Source: Bacteroidales bacterium Bact_07 (GTDB taxonomy: Bacteria; Bacteroidota; Bacteroidia; Bacteroidales; Tenuifilaceae). From it: a stretch of DNA of 20,437 nt. The notes beneath the pieces are model-generated. The model saw only the letters and a list, made by a program, of their open reading frames with translations, was not told the DNA's origin and ran no database searches. How positions within the stretch are numbered: the first letter of the stretch is position 1; each line of letters opens with the position of its first letter. Of the stretch, positions 6,797 through 15,600 are shown piece by piece. A program made the position numbers and the translations under genes. Location: assembly GCA_001603415.1 (NCBI GenBank), contig LUYY01000029.1, positions 1-20,437 of the forward strand, given 5' to 3'.

Positions 6797-7597
6797 ATGA
6801 AAATGGAAACACGCAAGATAGAAATCCCGGTAATGGCCGATCTTTTTGCCCGAGGCGAGAAGCCCGAATACCTTTTCTGGGTGGGTTGTGCCGGCGCCTA
6901 CGACGACCGCTATAAAAAGGTTGCGCGTGCTTTTGCTAAAATCTTAGTTCATCTGAATATAAGTTTTGCCGTACTTGGTAAAGAGGAAACGTGTACCGGC
7001 GATCCTGCCCGTAGGGCTGGCAATGAGATGCTCTTTCAGATGCAGGCCCTGCAAAATATCGAACTGTTTAAGGCATACGAGGTTAAAAAGGTGATAACCA
7101 TTTGCCCCCACTGCTACAATACCTTTAAGAACGAGTATCCCGATTTGGGTGCCGACTTTGAGGTTATTAGTTACATCGATATTCTAAATAAGTACATGGA
7201 TGAGGGCAAATTGAGGGTTGATGCCGAAAAATTCAAGAACGTAAAGATAACCTACCACGATCCTTGCTACTTGGGTCGTGCCAATGGCATATACGAACAA
7301 CCTAGAGCCATACTCAAAAAATTGGGTGGTGAACTGGTTGAAATGGAACGCAACAGGAGCTTTGCCCTATGCTGCGGCGCCGGTGGCGCTCAAATGTTCA
7401 AGGAGGCCGAAAAGGGTAACAAGGAGGTATTCCTTGAGCGTATGGAGGATGTTTTAAAGGTTGACCCCGAAATCATTGCAACGGCTTGCCCATTCTGCAT
7501 GACCATGATGACCGATGGCATCAAGTATAAAAATCAGGAGGAAAAAATGCGCAACCTCGATATTGCTGAACTAATAGCCGAATCGCTAAATCTATAA
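6797..7597 (+). CDS. HdrB/HdrD-like CCG-domain protein, second half of the split EMO
   Basis: This is a soluble 266-residue protein with two cysteine-rich (CCG) domains of the type that binds noncubane [4Fe-4S] clusters in heterodisulfide reductase, or a modified cluster in EMO. Domain 2 is canonical: C157-X34-C192-C193-X37-C231-X2-C234, within HDPCYLGR, CCGAGG and CPFC. Domain 1 is C31-X34-C66...C103-X2-C106 with ETCTGD where CCG would normally lie, so it has a single cysteine at the paired position. It starts 42 bp after the membrane Fe-S gene and ends 24 bp before the acyl-CoA dehydrogenase. I infer it forms one complex with the preceding protein. The start could also be the second Met two codons in. 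Confidence 0.82.
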   Translation: MKMETRKIEIPVMADLFARGEKPEYLFWVGCAGAYDDRYKKVARAFAKILVHLNISFAVLGKEETCTGDPARRAGNEMLFQMQALQNIELFKAYEVKKVITICPHCYNTFKNEYPDLGADFEVISYIDILNKYMDEGKLRVDAEKFKNVKITYHDPCYLGRANGIYEQPRAILKKLGGELVEMERNRSFALCCGAGGAQMFKEAEKGNKEVFLERMEDVLKVDPEIIATACPFCMTMMTDGIKYKNQEEKMRNLDIAELIAESLNL

Positions 7598-7621
7598 CTA
7601 ATAAATAAACCAAAAACAGCT

Positions 7622-9400
7622 ATGAGCGAAAGAAAAGTGCTAAAGAGTGGCGAATTTCTTGTTAACGAGATAGACGCTAACGACGTTTTCGTTCCCGAAG
7701 AGTTCAATGATGAGCAGCGAATGATTGCCCAAACCTGCCGCGACTTTATGGAAGCCGAGGTTTTTCCCCGTCTAAACGATATCGATAAGGGCGACCGTGA
7801 GCTGATGAAAAGTATCCTGAAGAAGTCCGGTGAGCTGGGTATGCTTGGTATTGCTGTACCAGAGCAGTACAATGGCTTTGGCCAAAACTTTGTTACCCAA
7901 ATGCTTGTTGCCGAAACAACTGGAGCGGGTTATTCTTTTTCGGTTGCATATATGTGCCATTGCGGTATAGGCACCATGCCTATCCTTTACTATGGTAATG
8001 AGGAGCAACGCCAAAAGTATGTTTCGCGCCTTGCCACCGGTGAACTCATTGGAGCATACTGCTTAACCGAGCCGGGTGCAGGTAGCGATGCCAACTCGGG
8101 TAAAACCACTGCCAAACTATCCGAGGATGGTAAATACTACATTCTGAACGGACAAAAGATGTGGATTACCAATGCAGGTTTTGCCGATACTCAGGTTGTT
8201 TTTGCCAAGGTTGATAACGACCGTGTGCTTAGTGCTTTCATTGTTGAAAGCAAGTGGCCTGGCGTAGTTATTGGCCCTGATGAGCATAAAATGGGTATCA
8301 AGGGTTCATCAACCGCCCAGATATACTACAACGATGTTAAGGTTCCGGTTGAGAACATGTTAGGCAACCGTGGCGAAGGTTTCCGTATTGCCCTTAGCAT
8401 TTTGCACATGGGACGTATGAAACTTGGTGCAAATGTTATTGGCGCTGCCAAGGAAACCATTACCCAGTCGGTGCGCTATGCCAATGAGCGCAAGCAGTTC
8501 AATACCAAAATTGCAAACTTTGGTGCCATCAAGCACAAACTTGCCGAAATGGTTATTAGAGCCTATGCTCACGAATCGGCCATTTACCGGGTAAGCCAGG
8601 ATATTGACGATTTGATTGAAAAGTATAAAGCCGAAGGCTGTGAGTATGGCCGTGCAGCCATTGACGCCATTAGCCACTATGCCGTTGAGGATGCCATTCT
8701 CAAGGTAAATGGTTCGGAAATGCTCGACTTTGTGGTTGATGAGGGTGTTCAAATTCATGGTGGTATGGGCTATTCTGCTGAGATGAACGTTGAACGCGGC
8801 TATCGCGATTCACGTATCAACCGAATTTTTGAAGGCACCAACGAAATCAACCGTTTGTTGGTAATTGACACCGCCATTAAGCGTTCGCTCAAAGGCGATT
8901 ACGATTTGATGGGACCTGCTGAACAGCTCTACAATAACATCGATGGTATTGCAGCCGAAACCGGCTCGAGCGATTATTACGGGCAAAAGATGCAACTCAT
9001 ACGTAATTTCAAAAAGGTTGCCTTGATTGGCATTTATGGTGCCAATAAAGCCTTTGGCAAACAGTTTGCTACTGAGCAGGAGGTTCAGAACAACCTCAGC
9101 AATATTATCATGGATTTGTATGTGGCTGAATCGCTTGCTTTAAGGGTTAAGAAACTGGAAAGCAAGGGGCATCAAAATATCAATATTTATAAGGATATTG
9201 TTGATGTGTTTGTTTACGATGCAGCCGGCCGTATTCGCAAGAATGCCATGGATGCAGTAAATTCTTTTGCAACTGAACCTGAAATTAGCAAGTTAACTGC
9301 TGCAATTGACAGGCTTTGTAAGGCTCCATCGGTAAATGTTAAGGATGCCCGCCGCCGCATTGCCGATAAACTAATTGAGGACAACGAGTACAAGTTCTAA
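7622..9400 (+). CDS. Acyl-CoA dehydrogenase, VLCAD-like long form
   Basis: This FAD enzyme oxidises acyl-CoA to trans-2-enoyl-CoA and reduces ETF. Visible family signatures are CLTEPGAGSD (147-156), WITNAG for flavin binding, KMGIKGSSTAQIYYNDVKVP, HGGMGYSAEMNVERGYRD, and IFEGTNEINR with E404 at the catalytic base position. At 592 residues it is about 200 longer than short- and medium-chain enzymes. The C-terminal extension past about 420 is helical, as in the VLCAD/ACAD9 group, which is why I favour long-chain substrates; the specificity is inferred, not seen. It is the last gene of the operon and is followed by a strong terminator. Its place beside etfBA and the EMO genes suggests a complete acyl-CoA to menaquinone route. 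Confidence 0.92.
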   Translation: MSERKVLKSGEFLVNEIDANDVFVPEEFNDEQRMIAQTCRDFMEAEVFPRLNDIDKGDRELMKSILKKSGELGMLGIAVPEQYNGFGQNFVTQMLVAETTGAGYSFSVAYMCHCGIGTMPILYYGNEEQRQKYVSRLATGELIGAYCLTEPGAGSDANSGKTTAKLSEDGKYYILNGQKMWITNAGFADTQVVFAKVDNDRVLSAFIVESKWPGVVIGPDEHKMGIKGSSTAQIYYNDVKVPVENMLGNRGEGFRIALSILHMGRMKLGANVIGAAKETITQSVRYANERKQFNTKIANFGAIKHKLAEMVIRAYAHESAIYRVSQDIDDLIEKYKAEGCEYGRAAIDAISHYAVEDAILKVNGSEMLDFVVDEGVQIHGGMGYSAEMNVERGYRDSRINRIFEGTNEINRLLVIDTAIKRSLKGDYDLMGPAEQLYNNIDGIAAETGSSDYYGQKMQLIRNFKKVALIGIYGANKAFGKQFATEQEVQNNLSNIIMDLYVAESLALRVKKLESKGHQNINIYKDIVDVFVYDAAGRIRKNAMDAVNSFATEPEISKLTAAIDRLCKAPSVNVKDARRRIADKLIEDNEYKF

Positions 9401-9424
9401 TTCTTGAAACTTGGTAATAAACTG

Positions 9425-9458
9425 AAAGAAGCTGCCCTGTAGGGCCGCTTCTTTTTTT
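9425..9458 (+). terminator. Rho-independent terminator of the etf/acyl-CoA dehydrogenase operon
   Basis: AAAGAAGC (9425-9432) pairs with GCTTCTTT (9447-9454). After one mismatch GCCC pairs with GGGC across a small loop, and a run of T's follows. It begins 25 bp after the stop codon. On the opposite strand the hairpin is followed by TTTCAGTTT, so it may also stop minus-strand transcripts from the sensor kinase. Confidence 0.85.
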
Positions 9459-9644
9459 ACTTTTTAGGGTGTGCTCAACTTGCTATTGTTGAATGCATCA
9501 ATCTTGGGCTTTAATATATGTTGTTTTACTTAGTTTATTATTGTGTAGAGCAACCTGTCCCAATAGGCGGTAAGAGATAAATCCCTATACAATTTGAAAA
9601 ATGAAATAGTTTGAGTAGGTTCTACCGTTAGCTTATAGATACTG

Positions 9645-9680
9645 CTGTCTGACTTCTAATGCCTCCCTTCTGTCTTCTCC
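9645..9680. repeat. Pyrimidine-rich low-complexity stretch after the sensor kinase
   Basis: A run of CTGTCT/CTTCT/CCTCCC-type words abuts the stop codon of the sensor kinase gene. It belongs to the same kind of short-word intergenic sequence as the repeats flanking recQ, but with a different word. The rest of the 280-bp gap (9401-9680) holds the terminator and nothing else I can recognise. Confidence 0.35.
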
Positions 9681-12032
9681 CTAAAACACTTCAAACCCAT
9701 TCGACCAATTATTCAAAAATTGATTCAAAATCCTTTTAAGGTTCTCAACATCGATAGGTTTGGTGATGTAGGCATCAAATACATCCTTGTTCTTTTCGAT
9801 GTCATCCAATGTAGCGTAAGCTGTTTGTGCGATTACGGTTATTTTGGGATTGATTTCCTTAATTAATCGTGTGGCAGTTACGCCATCCATTTCGGGCATT
9901 TTGATATCCATGAGCACTAAGTTAATACTACCATCCTGCTTACATAATTCAACCGCTTTTGTTCCTGTATCGGCATGGATAATCTGGCAGTTATAGTCTT
10001 TAAGCAGAGCTCGTAGCAGCTTAAAGCTGTTAATATCATCTTCGGCAACCAGTATTGTCATGGTTTCATTTTGGTTTTTTGGTTGAGTTGGCTGGTTTTG
10101 CTTGGCTGAACTGATTACTGGAATGTATGGTAAGGAAAAGAAGAATGTACTCCCTTTCCCTAACTCTGATTCCACCCAAATGTTTCCACCAAGCAATTCT
10201 ACAAATCCTTTACATATCGATAACCCTAATCCTGTGCCACCATAGATGGCATGAATTTGCTCATCGGCCTGGGTGAAGCGTTCAAAAATAACGGAATGTT
10301 TAGTTTTGTCAATTCCAATACCTGTATCCTTAACGAAAAATTCCAGGTTATTGTCTTTTAAGGCATAGCCAAATTCAATGGTTCCTTGCTGGGTGAATTT
10401 TACAGCATTTGAGAGCAGATTATTTAAAATCTGCCTTAGCTTATTAACATCAACAAGTATTTCGTCATCGCCGTTGGCGAGGGCTTTCAGTGTTTTCAAT
10501 TCTATGGGTTTCCCTTTTAGCTGTAAGTCAAAAACAGTTTTTAACTCTTCGATGAGTTGATTCAGATGGATGTTAGTGCTAATAATTTTTTCCTGACCCG
10601 TTTCAATGGAGGAGATGGTGATAATGTCGTTAATGATAGAAACCAACTGTTTACTGCTGGAGTGTATGATGTGTATAAAGTTCTTTAGTTCCTCATCGAT
10701 ATTATTAAATTTCAGTATTACTTGGGCAAAGCCCGAAATGGCATTTAGCGGAGTGCGAACCTCATGGCTAAGGTTGTGAAGGAATGCGGTTTTGAGTCGG
10801 TTGGCCTCCTCGGCCTCTTCCTTGGCTTTTAGGAGCTGTGTGTTATTTTCCTTTAGCGCTTCGCTTGTTGAGTATAACTCCTCGTTGGTTGCCCGAAGTT
10901 CCTCTTCCGATGCCTGCAACTCGTAGTACATCTTTTGTAAATCCCGTTCCTTTTGCTCGGCAAATTCTTTTGCTTTTATTAGATTCTTTTCATACTCCAG
11001 CCTGTCGAAGATGTTATAAATTAAGTACAGAATAAGCAGTAAGCCCAAAACCAAAACGCCGAGTGATACATAATACATGTTTACTGAACGAATGGTGGCT
11101 TCCCTTTTACTTATTTCCGACATGATAAACCAACGTTTATTACTTTTCCCAATACGGATAGGGTAAAGGATTCTAAACACATCTTCCCCTGTAAATTCCG
11201 AATGGGTTTCGTAGCTATACTCAATACCATTCTTAAAGGCAAACAAAGGAATTGTGTCGGAAGGATTTATTAATTTAAAGAGATTTTTTGCGATATAGTT
11301 AGAGTCTTTATGAGCCACTATCTCGCCATTTGCCGATATTAGAGCAAGATAACCATTGTTGTATAATTTAATTTTGTTAAACCTTTCCTGGAGTTTTTTA
11401 ATATCGAGATCAATAGCGAATACCCCGGCAAATAAGGAATCGATGATAATGGGCTCAACAACCGTTGTTTCATAGAATTCATAGGGATAACCTTGATACT
11501 GATACTTGTAGGGTTCCAGAACCAGTTCTTGTTTTGTTTCCTTTGGTATTGTATAGAAAAACTCCTGATAATCGTCGGGGCTAGTGCTTTCAGAATATAA
11601 ACTGTCGTTGTGGTAAAAAAAAGTAACAGAGAGATGTCCTTCACGGTCGTAGTATGGGGCATTTTTGAACTTACTATCATTACCGTCGTAAAAATTCGGT
11701 TCCCACATGGTCCATAATGCAAGGAAATCGGGATTTTGGGCGGTGTATTTTTTTAAAAGTTCAACCACTTTGTTTCTATTTGCTTTTTCCTTATAGTAAA
11801 CAATTGATTGGGTTGTTAAAGACCTTGCAGTCATAATAGCCTTGATAAAGAAACTCTCAACTTCGCCGGCAGCATTGCGCGATTGCTGTATGGCTATCCA
11901 TTTGGAATCCTCGTAGGTTTTATCCCGCTGACTAACTCCAATATAAAAATAAAGGAAAAGAAAGGCACATGCAGTGAGTATTGCAGCGGCAATAGAAAGA
12001 ATATACTTGGATTTAGAACTTTTCTGATTCAT
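9681..12032 (-). CDS. Membrane hybrid sensor histidine kinase (Cache sensor, HisKA, HATPase, receiver)
   Basis: The 783-residue protein has a membrane segment at about 10-32, an extracytoplasmic region of about 285 residues, a second membrane segment at about 319-342, and a coiled coil at about 345-412. HisKA follows with H423 in SHEVRTP, then the ATPase domain with DTGIGI (569-574) and GGTGLGLSI from about 598, and a C-terminal receiver with D709 in LMDIKMPEMDG. The periplasmic part (LALWTMWEPNFYDGND, AGVFAIDLD, GYLALISANGEIVAH) has the look of a double-Cache ligand sensor. No HPt or DNA-binding output domain is present, so phosphate probably passes to a separate partner encoded elsewhere. 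It faces away from its plus-strand neighbour and is probably monocistronic; the ligand cannot be told. Confidence 0.9.
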   Translation of the reverse strand: MNQKSSKSKYILSIAAAILTACAFLFLYFYIGVSQRDKTYEDSKWIAIQQSRNAAGEVESFFIKAIMTARSLTTQSIVYYKEKANRNKVVELLKKYTAQNPDFLALWTMWEPNFYDGNDSKFKNAPYYDREGHLSVTFFYHNDSLYSESTSPDDYQEFFYTIPKETKQELVLEPYKYQYQGYPYEFYETTVVEPIIIDSLFAGVFAIDLDIKKLQERFNKIKLYNNGYLALISANGEIVAHKDSNYIAKNLFKLINPSDTIPLFAFKNGIEYSYETHSEFTGEDVFRILYPIRIGKSNKRWFIMSEISKREATIRSVNMYYVSLGVLVLGLLLILYLIYNIFDRLEYEKNLIKAKEFAEQKERDLQKMYYELQASEEELRATNEELYSTSEALKENNTQLLKAKEEAEEANRLKTAFLHNLSHEVRTPLNAISGFAQVILKFNNIDEELKNFIHIIHSSSKQLVSIINDIITISSIETGQEKIISTNIHLNQLIEELKTVFDLQLKGKPIELKTLKALANGDDEILVDVNKLRQILNNLLSNAVKFTQQGTIEFGYALKDNNLEFFVKDTGIGIDKTKHSVIFERFTQADEQIHAIYGGTGLGLSICKGFVELLGGNIWVESELGKGSTFFFSLPYIPVISSAKQNQPTQPKNQNETMTILVAEDDINSFKLLRALLKDYNCQIIHADTGTKAVELCKQDGSINLVLMDIKMPEMDGVTATRLIKEINPKITVIAQTAYATLDDIEKNKDVFDAYITKPIDVENLKRILNQFLNNWSNGFEVF

Positions 12033-12179
12033 TGGTTTAATATAATAACCGCTTCAAGTTAAATATATTTATTCAATATATGCAAGAAAAAATGATATAT
12101 GTTATGCTTTTGTAAATTTCTTTCTGACAAACGAAATATTATAGCCTGGTTTAGTTAGATTCTTGGTTGTTACACTTTG

Positions 12180-12220
12180 ATTGAAACAAACAAGAATAGC
12201 CCTGCTAAGGGCTATTCTTG
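12180..12220 (-). terminator. Terminator of the NuoE/NuoF/fusion/rubrerythrin operon
   Basis: CAAGAATAGCCCT (12191-12203) and AGGGCTATTCTTG (12208-12220) form a perfect 13-bp stem with a 4-nt loop. On the minus strand it is followed by TTTGTTTC. It begins 20 bp past the stop codon of the rubrerythrin-like gene. The remaining 158 bp up to the kinase start are AT-rich and must carry the kinase promoter, for which I found no convincing match. Confidence 0.8.
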
Positions 12221-12240
12221 AATAGGTTTACATGTTTTTA

Positions 12241-12696
12241 CTAGTTTTCGCGAAGGACATACTCGTCGTATTCCAGCTCAAAGCGCAGCTTATGCCGCGA
12301 TTCCTCCTGTGCCAATTGTTTGAACAGGTCTTTGTATTCCTGCTTGTCAACTCGCTCGGAAAGGGTTAGGTATAGCTTGAAAGCCGCTTTTTCGCGTTTC
12401 ATAGCCAAAACAAGTGCTTGCTCGTAGGTCATGTCATCGCGTTCGGGGTCGAGCACTGTGTAGTCGGCAATTTTTAGGTCAGCCACCTTTTCCTTGGGTA
12501 GGGTAACTATGCCCTCCTCTTTGATCTTAGTGAGTCGGGCTTTGTGCCCCATTTCCTCACGGGCGAATTGTTCAAATATTTGCCGCATATCGTTGTTGCG
12601 GGCATTGCCGGCCAAGCGGTTGTAGAAATCAACCGCATCCTGTTCGCGGGCAATGGCAAAGTCCAGAATATCGTTAATGTTGGTGAACTCTTTCAT
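12241..12696 (-). CDS. Rubrerythrin-like ferritin-family diiron protein without rubredoxin domain
   Basis: This 151-residue four-helix-bundle protein has a duplicated half-site: E18 in AREQDAVDFY and E48-X2-H51 in EEMGHK, then E102 in KREKAAFKLY and E132-X2-H135 in EESRHK. That is the ligand set of a diiron ferritin-like/rubrerythrin domain. The C-terminal rubredoxin domain of classical rubrerythrin is absent; the protein ends shortly after the last helix. The family role is peroxide reduction or iron handling in anaerobes, and electrons would have to come from a partner. The start codon lies 23 bp inside the end of the upstream 1237-aa gene in another frame, which suggests translational coupling. 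It may protect the oxygen-sensitive clusters of that complex or take electrons from it; both are inference. Confidence 0.87.
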   Translation of the reverse strand: MKEFTNINDILDFAIAREQDAVDFYNRLAGNARNNDMRQIFEQFAREEMGHKARLTKIKEEGIVTLPKEKVADLKIADYTVLDPERDDMTYEQALVLAMKREKAAFKLYLTLSERVDKQEYKDLFKQLAQEESRHKLRFELEYDEYVLREN

Positions 12697-15600
12697 GGCT
12701 ATGGGTTTTAGCGTTATTCAATTTGTTCTCAAAATCAATATCAAAGTTATGCATCAAATAGTTACAACCAGCTTGGAATTGAAGGAATTGTCCCTCGTTG
12801 TTGGTTTGAGTGAATGGCAATTTGGTTGGTGTACCAGTTTGTGGCAGTAACGATAGAATTTCGGTTTGGATATCGTAAATATCGGAAGGACCTGTAACTC
12901 CAAGTTTTTGAAGTAGGGTGGTAAGAACATTGGCAGTAGTAAATTCAACCTTTGGCTTTATGCCTGCCTCAAATTGCTGGATGGTATGGTTGGTGTTGGT
13001 AAACGAACCGCCACTCTCAAACCAAAGCGATGCGGGTATGATAATATCGGCCTGTTGGGCTGTTTCGGTTAAAAAGCTATCGATTACCACCTTGAACTTT
13101 ACTTTTTGTAACAATTCCAAAATGGCAGCTTTATGCTTTGCGGTTCCAACGGGGTCTTCGCCTACAATAAAGATGTTAGATACACTTCCCTTCTCAAGCA
13201 TTTTGGGTATGCTATTGAACTTACTGGGTAGGTTATCAATACCCCATTTGGCTTTAAGCTTGTTGGTGAAGGTTTGGTTAGTTAACTCTTGTAGGCCAAC
13301 TCCAAGTTGGGGGGTTAAGCCCATATCCATTAATCCGTGTGAATTGTTTTTGGGCTTCAGTGCAATTAATCCACCTGTCGATTTGCCAAGTTTACCGGTT
13401 AATAGCATCAGATTCATGATTTCGGCAGCGGTATTATCGCTAACCTCTGCCTCGGCAAAAATCAATAGGGCACCATAATCGTTGTTAAACTCATTGGCGA
13501 AGCGTTCAATAACATTCCGTTCGCAGCCCGACTGCTGGCAAAGGTTATTGTAATCCTCCTCGAGTAAACTTGCGCTGTATGCGCCAAAACCTTCGCAGTG
13601 ATCACCAATAAACACCATATTTTGCTTGTTACTGCTGATCAGGTAATGGTTAACCGCTTTTATGAAATGATAGTAAGAAACAACCTTGATGAACTCTTTA
13701 GCCCTATCGGAAAGGTTCGATTCCTGTTTGGCAATAACGGTCACCGGTTTTTTCGATGCGTTCACCATGTAACCTGCCACGGCATTATATCGGTTTATTT
13801 GAGAAGCAAAAAGATAGATATGGTTGGCTTTGCTTATATCGCCAAACATTGAATTCTGGGTACTGTCGGAAATAAATCCGTTACCTGTGCCAAGGTAATG
13901 GAAACTACCAACATTATTGGTTTTTGCACCTGCGCGGGCAAGTTTTTGAACCAGGTACTGCTCCTCGTTGGTGAGAATAGCTCCGGCAAAAAAGGCATTT
14001 GCATCGGGTTCAACCGATTTTATCTTTTCGGTAATAATACTGAAGGCCTCGCTGTAACTTATTTCAACAAATTTATTGCCATCTTTTTTTAGGGGCTTGG
14101 TTAGTCGGTTAATGCTGTTGAAATCCCTGTAACCAAATTTGCCATACATACACAGGTTGGCATCGGTATTTACTTGGCCGTTGGCACCGGTAACCCGCAT
14201 CAGGTAGCCACCCTTATGGTGGAAGGTGAGAGTGCAGCCAACGGAACAGTAACCACAGATGGTTTCGAACTTTTCGGTTTTAACTGGGCCGGGTTTGAAA
14301 GGAACATTCTCGGTGATGGCACCGGTTGGGCAAGCCGAAATGCATAAGCCGCACGATTCGCAGGTGGTATCGGCGAGGTTATCGCCAAAGGCGGGAGCTA
14401 CAAATGTATCGAAACCGCGTTTTACAAGGGTAAGGGCGTTTGCACCAACCACCTCCTTGCAAATCCGCACGCAGCGTGAGCAAAGAATACACTTGTTGTT
14501 ATCAATTTCGATAAATGGATGCGTGAAGTTTACATCAAACTCCTTGTGGTCGCCCATAAAGCGCAGTTGATCGGCCTGGTAGGTGTCGGCGTGGCGTTTT
14601 AGGTCGCACTCAAAGTACTCAACGCAACCACATTCCAAGCAACGGGCGGTTTCGTGCATGGCCTGCTCATGTGTATAGCCAAGTTCAACTTCCTTGAAGT
14701 TGACGCGTTGATTGGCTTCCAGTACTGGCATCTCCTCGCGTAACTGTTTCTGGTAACGCGTTACAAAATCATCGTTCGACAATTTGCGGAAATTATCCTT
14801 TTTACTCAGGAATTCCTTTCGTGGGGGAGTAACAGGCTGTCCTGTAAGGTACAGATGGCAGCTATGCGAGGCAAGTTTTGCCTGCGCAATAGCCTCGATA
14901 ATGGTGGCGGGGCCTGTAACGCCATCGCCTGCTGCAAATACTGAAGGAATGCCAGTTTGCAGGGTTTGCCTATCGGCATCTATATCGCCCCATTTGGTGG
15001 TTTTTAGTTCGCCATTTTTGGCGTGCTTGTTGATATCTTCGAGGAAATCGACTTCAGTTTTTTGACCAATGGCTGCAAGAATGTAGTCGAACTCCATTTC
15101 GAATTCAGAACCTTCCACCGGCACAGGGCGACGACGACCCGATGCATCGGGTTCGCCAAGTTCCATGCGGATAAGAGTCATCGATTTCACCTTGCCATCG
15201 GCGGTTTTGTTAACCCTAACCGGTGCGGTAAGAAACATATACTTAACGCCCTCCAGTTTCGACTCGTGAATTTCGATAGGATTGGCGGGCATTTCGGCTT
15301 CGGTACGGCGGTAGATTACGGTTACATCGCTGCTTCCGCAACGGATTGATGTTCGGCAGCAGTCCATGGCTGTGTTACCACCTCCAACAACGGCAATGCG
15401 CTTACCTCGAAAGTCGTATCGTTGACCGGTAACCTCCATGTTACGCAGGAAATCGATACCGGAGAAAACCCCATCGGCATCATCGCCCTCGGCACCTAAA
15501 AGTTGGCCACGCTGCGAGCCAATGGTTAGTATCATGGCATCGTAGTTATCGGCAATGGTTTTGTAACTCAAATTCTTGCCAAGGCGCTGGTTGTAAAAAA

